From Candidatus Zhuqueibacterota bacterium (GTDB lineage Bacteria; Zhuqueibacterota; Zhuqueibacteria; Zhuqueibacterales; Geothermadaptataceae), in the NCBI GenBank assembly GCA_030950365.1, contig JAUZRQ010000007.1, positions 1-54,685 on the forward strand: 54,685 bases of DNA, in the 5' to 3' direction. The position numbers were made by a program, and so were the translations under genes. Shown in pieces: positions 54,528 through 54,685 of the stretch. The notes below the pieces were generated by a model. The model ran no database searches. It worked only from the letters and a program-made list of their open reading frames with translations, and was not told the DNA's origin. Within the stretch, counting starts at the first letter, position 1; each line of letters begins with the position of its first letter.

Positions 54528-54685
54528 AAAAACGGGTATTTCTGGCAATATGCTTTTTGTTTGTATTCCGAGGACAGACGGGATTTTCGCAGACCCATAT
54601 CTTTCTTCCGACCAATTCTTCACGCGTGCGGTCACTGGGACTGGGCGGAGCGGTGGCATCCATCGAGGATGACCTCGGCGCCATT
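54524..54685 (+). CDS. outer-membrane protein, PorV-like start (truncated by window edge)
   Basis: The ATG at 54524 overlaps the lnt stop (ATGA). The visible 54 residues are a signal peptide (MKKRVFLAICFLFVFRGQTG, cut after FSQ) and the beginning of a mature protein, RVRSLGLGGAVASIEDDLGA, which resembles the GARALGMGxAYVAVxDDASA opening of PorV/PorQ barrels. The rest is beyond the window. Partial gene; family call tentative. Confidence 0.65.
   Translation, partial: MKKRVFLAICFLFVFRGQTGFSQTHIFLPTNSSRVRSLGLGGAVASIEDDLGAI

Overview
This is a gene-dense chromosomal stretch from an uncultured-type, didermic bacterium, most likely of the FCB superphylum and close to Calditrichota/KSB1-like lineages. 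That placement is inferred from family content: a GWxTD-domain protein, PorV/PorQ-type outer-membrane proteins, a metalloprotease ending in a FlgD-like 'VWDGRNDKG' module, a 31-residue AURKAIP1/COX24 protein starting at TTG, an apolipoprotein N-acyltransferase, and promoters that mix sigma70-like (TTGACA/TATAAT) with TAnnTTTG features. There is no 16S gene here, so the placement cannot be fixed. I see no insertion sequence, prophage or CRISPR array.

Layout. 51-4006 (minus) is a surface-polysaccharide block: a membrane GT2, a MurG-like GT-B enzyme and a Wzi-like barrel. A lone 67-residue receiver-like gene follows (4569-4772, minus). 5126-7174 holds a LarA-fold protein that has lost the key nickel-pincer residues and a P60 lipoprotein. 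7789-13231 is an operon of an M24 peptidase, an RlmD-type methyltransferase and two sugar-type ABC permeases, the first carrying about 360 extra N-terminal residues. After a repeat-rich gap, 13954-18904 (minus) has a GNAT enzyme, a membrane alpha/beta hydrolase, a GWxTD protein and an MFS transporter. 19031-21847 is a redox locus: promoter, 27-residue ORF, pentaheme cytochrome and a beta-barrel protein with its own CxxCH. Then come tRNA-Gly(CCC), a pair of genes that look like a split FlgT, a PDZ-radical SAM protein with Der, a secreted metalloprotease, SppA, HU, the COX24 protein, a hybrid kinase with a receiver protein, a phospholipase C-like enzyme, XseA, an MntA/HepT pair, XseB, NadK and MutS.

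42088-54685 is a tightly packed housekeeping run with 1-8 base overlaps: a PorV-like protein, then yicC-gmk-rpoZ-coaBC-udg-dnaB-relA, an IHF/HU protein, ruvX, a Gfo/Idh/MocA oxidoreductase, lnt and the start of another outer-membrane protein cut by the window edge. It joins nucleotide metabolism, transcription, CoA synthesis, DNA repair/replication and the stringent response.

The most unusual material is the heme-barrel plus pentaheme cytochrome locus, the LarA-like protein without its cofactor lysine, the permease with the sensor-like N-terminal half, and several tiny genes that standard gene callers would miss. Gaps hold at least four families of short palindromic repeats.
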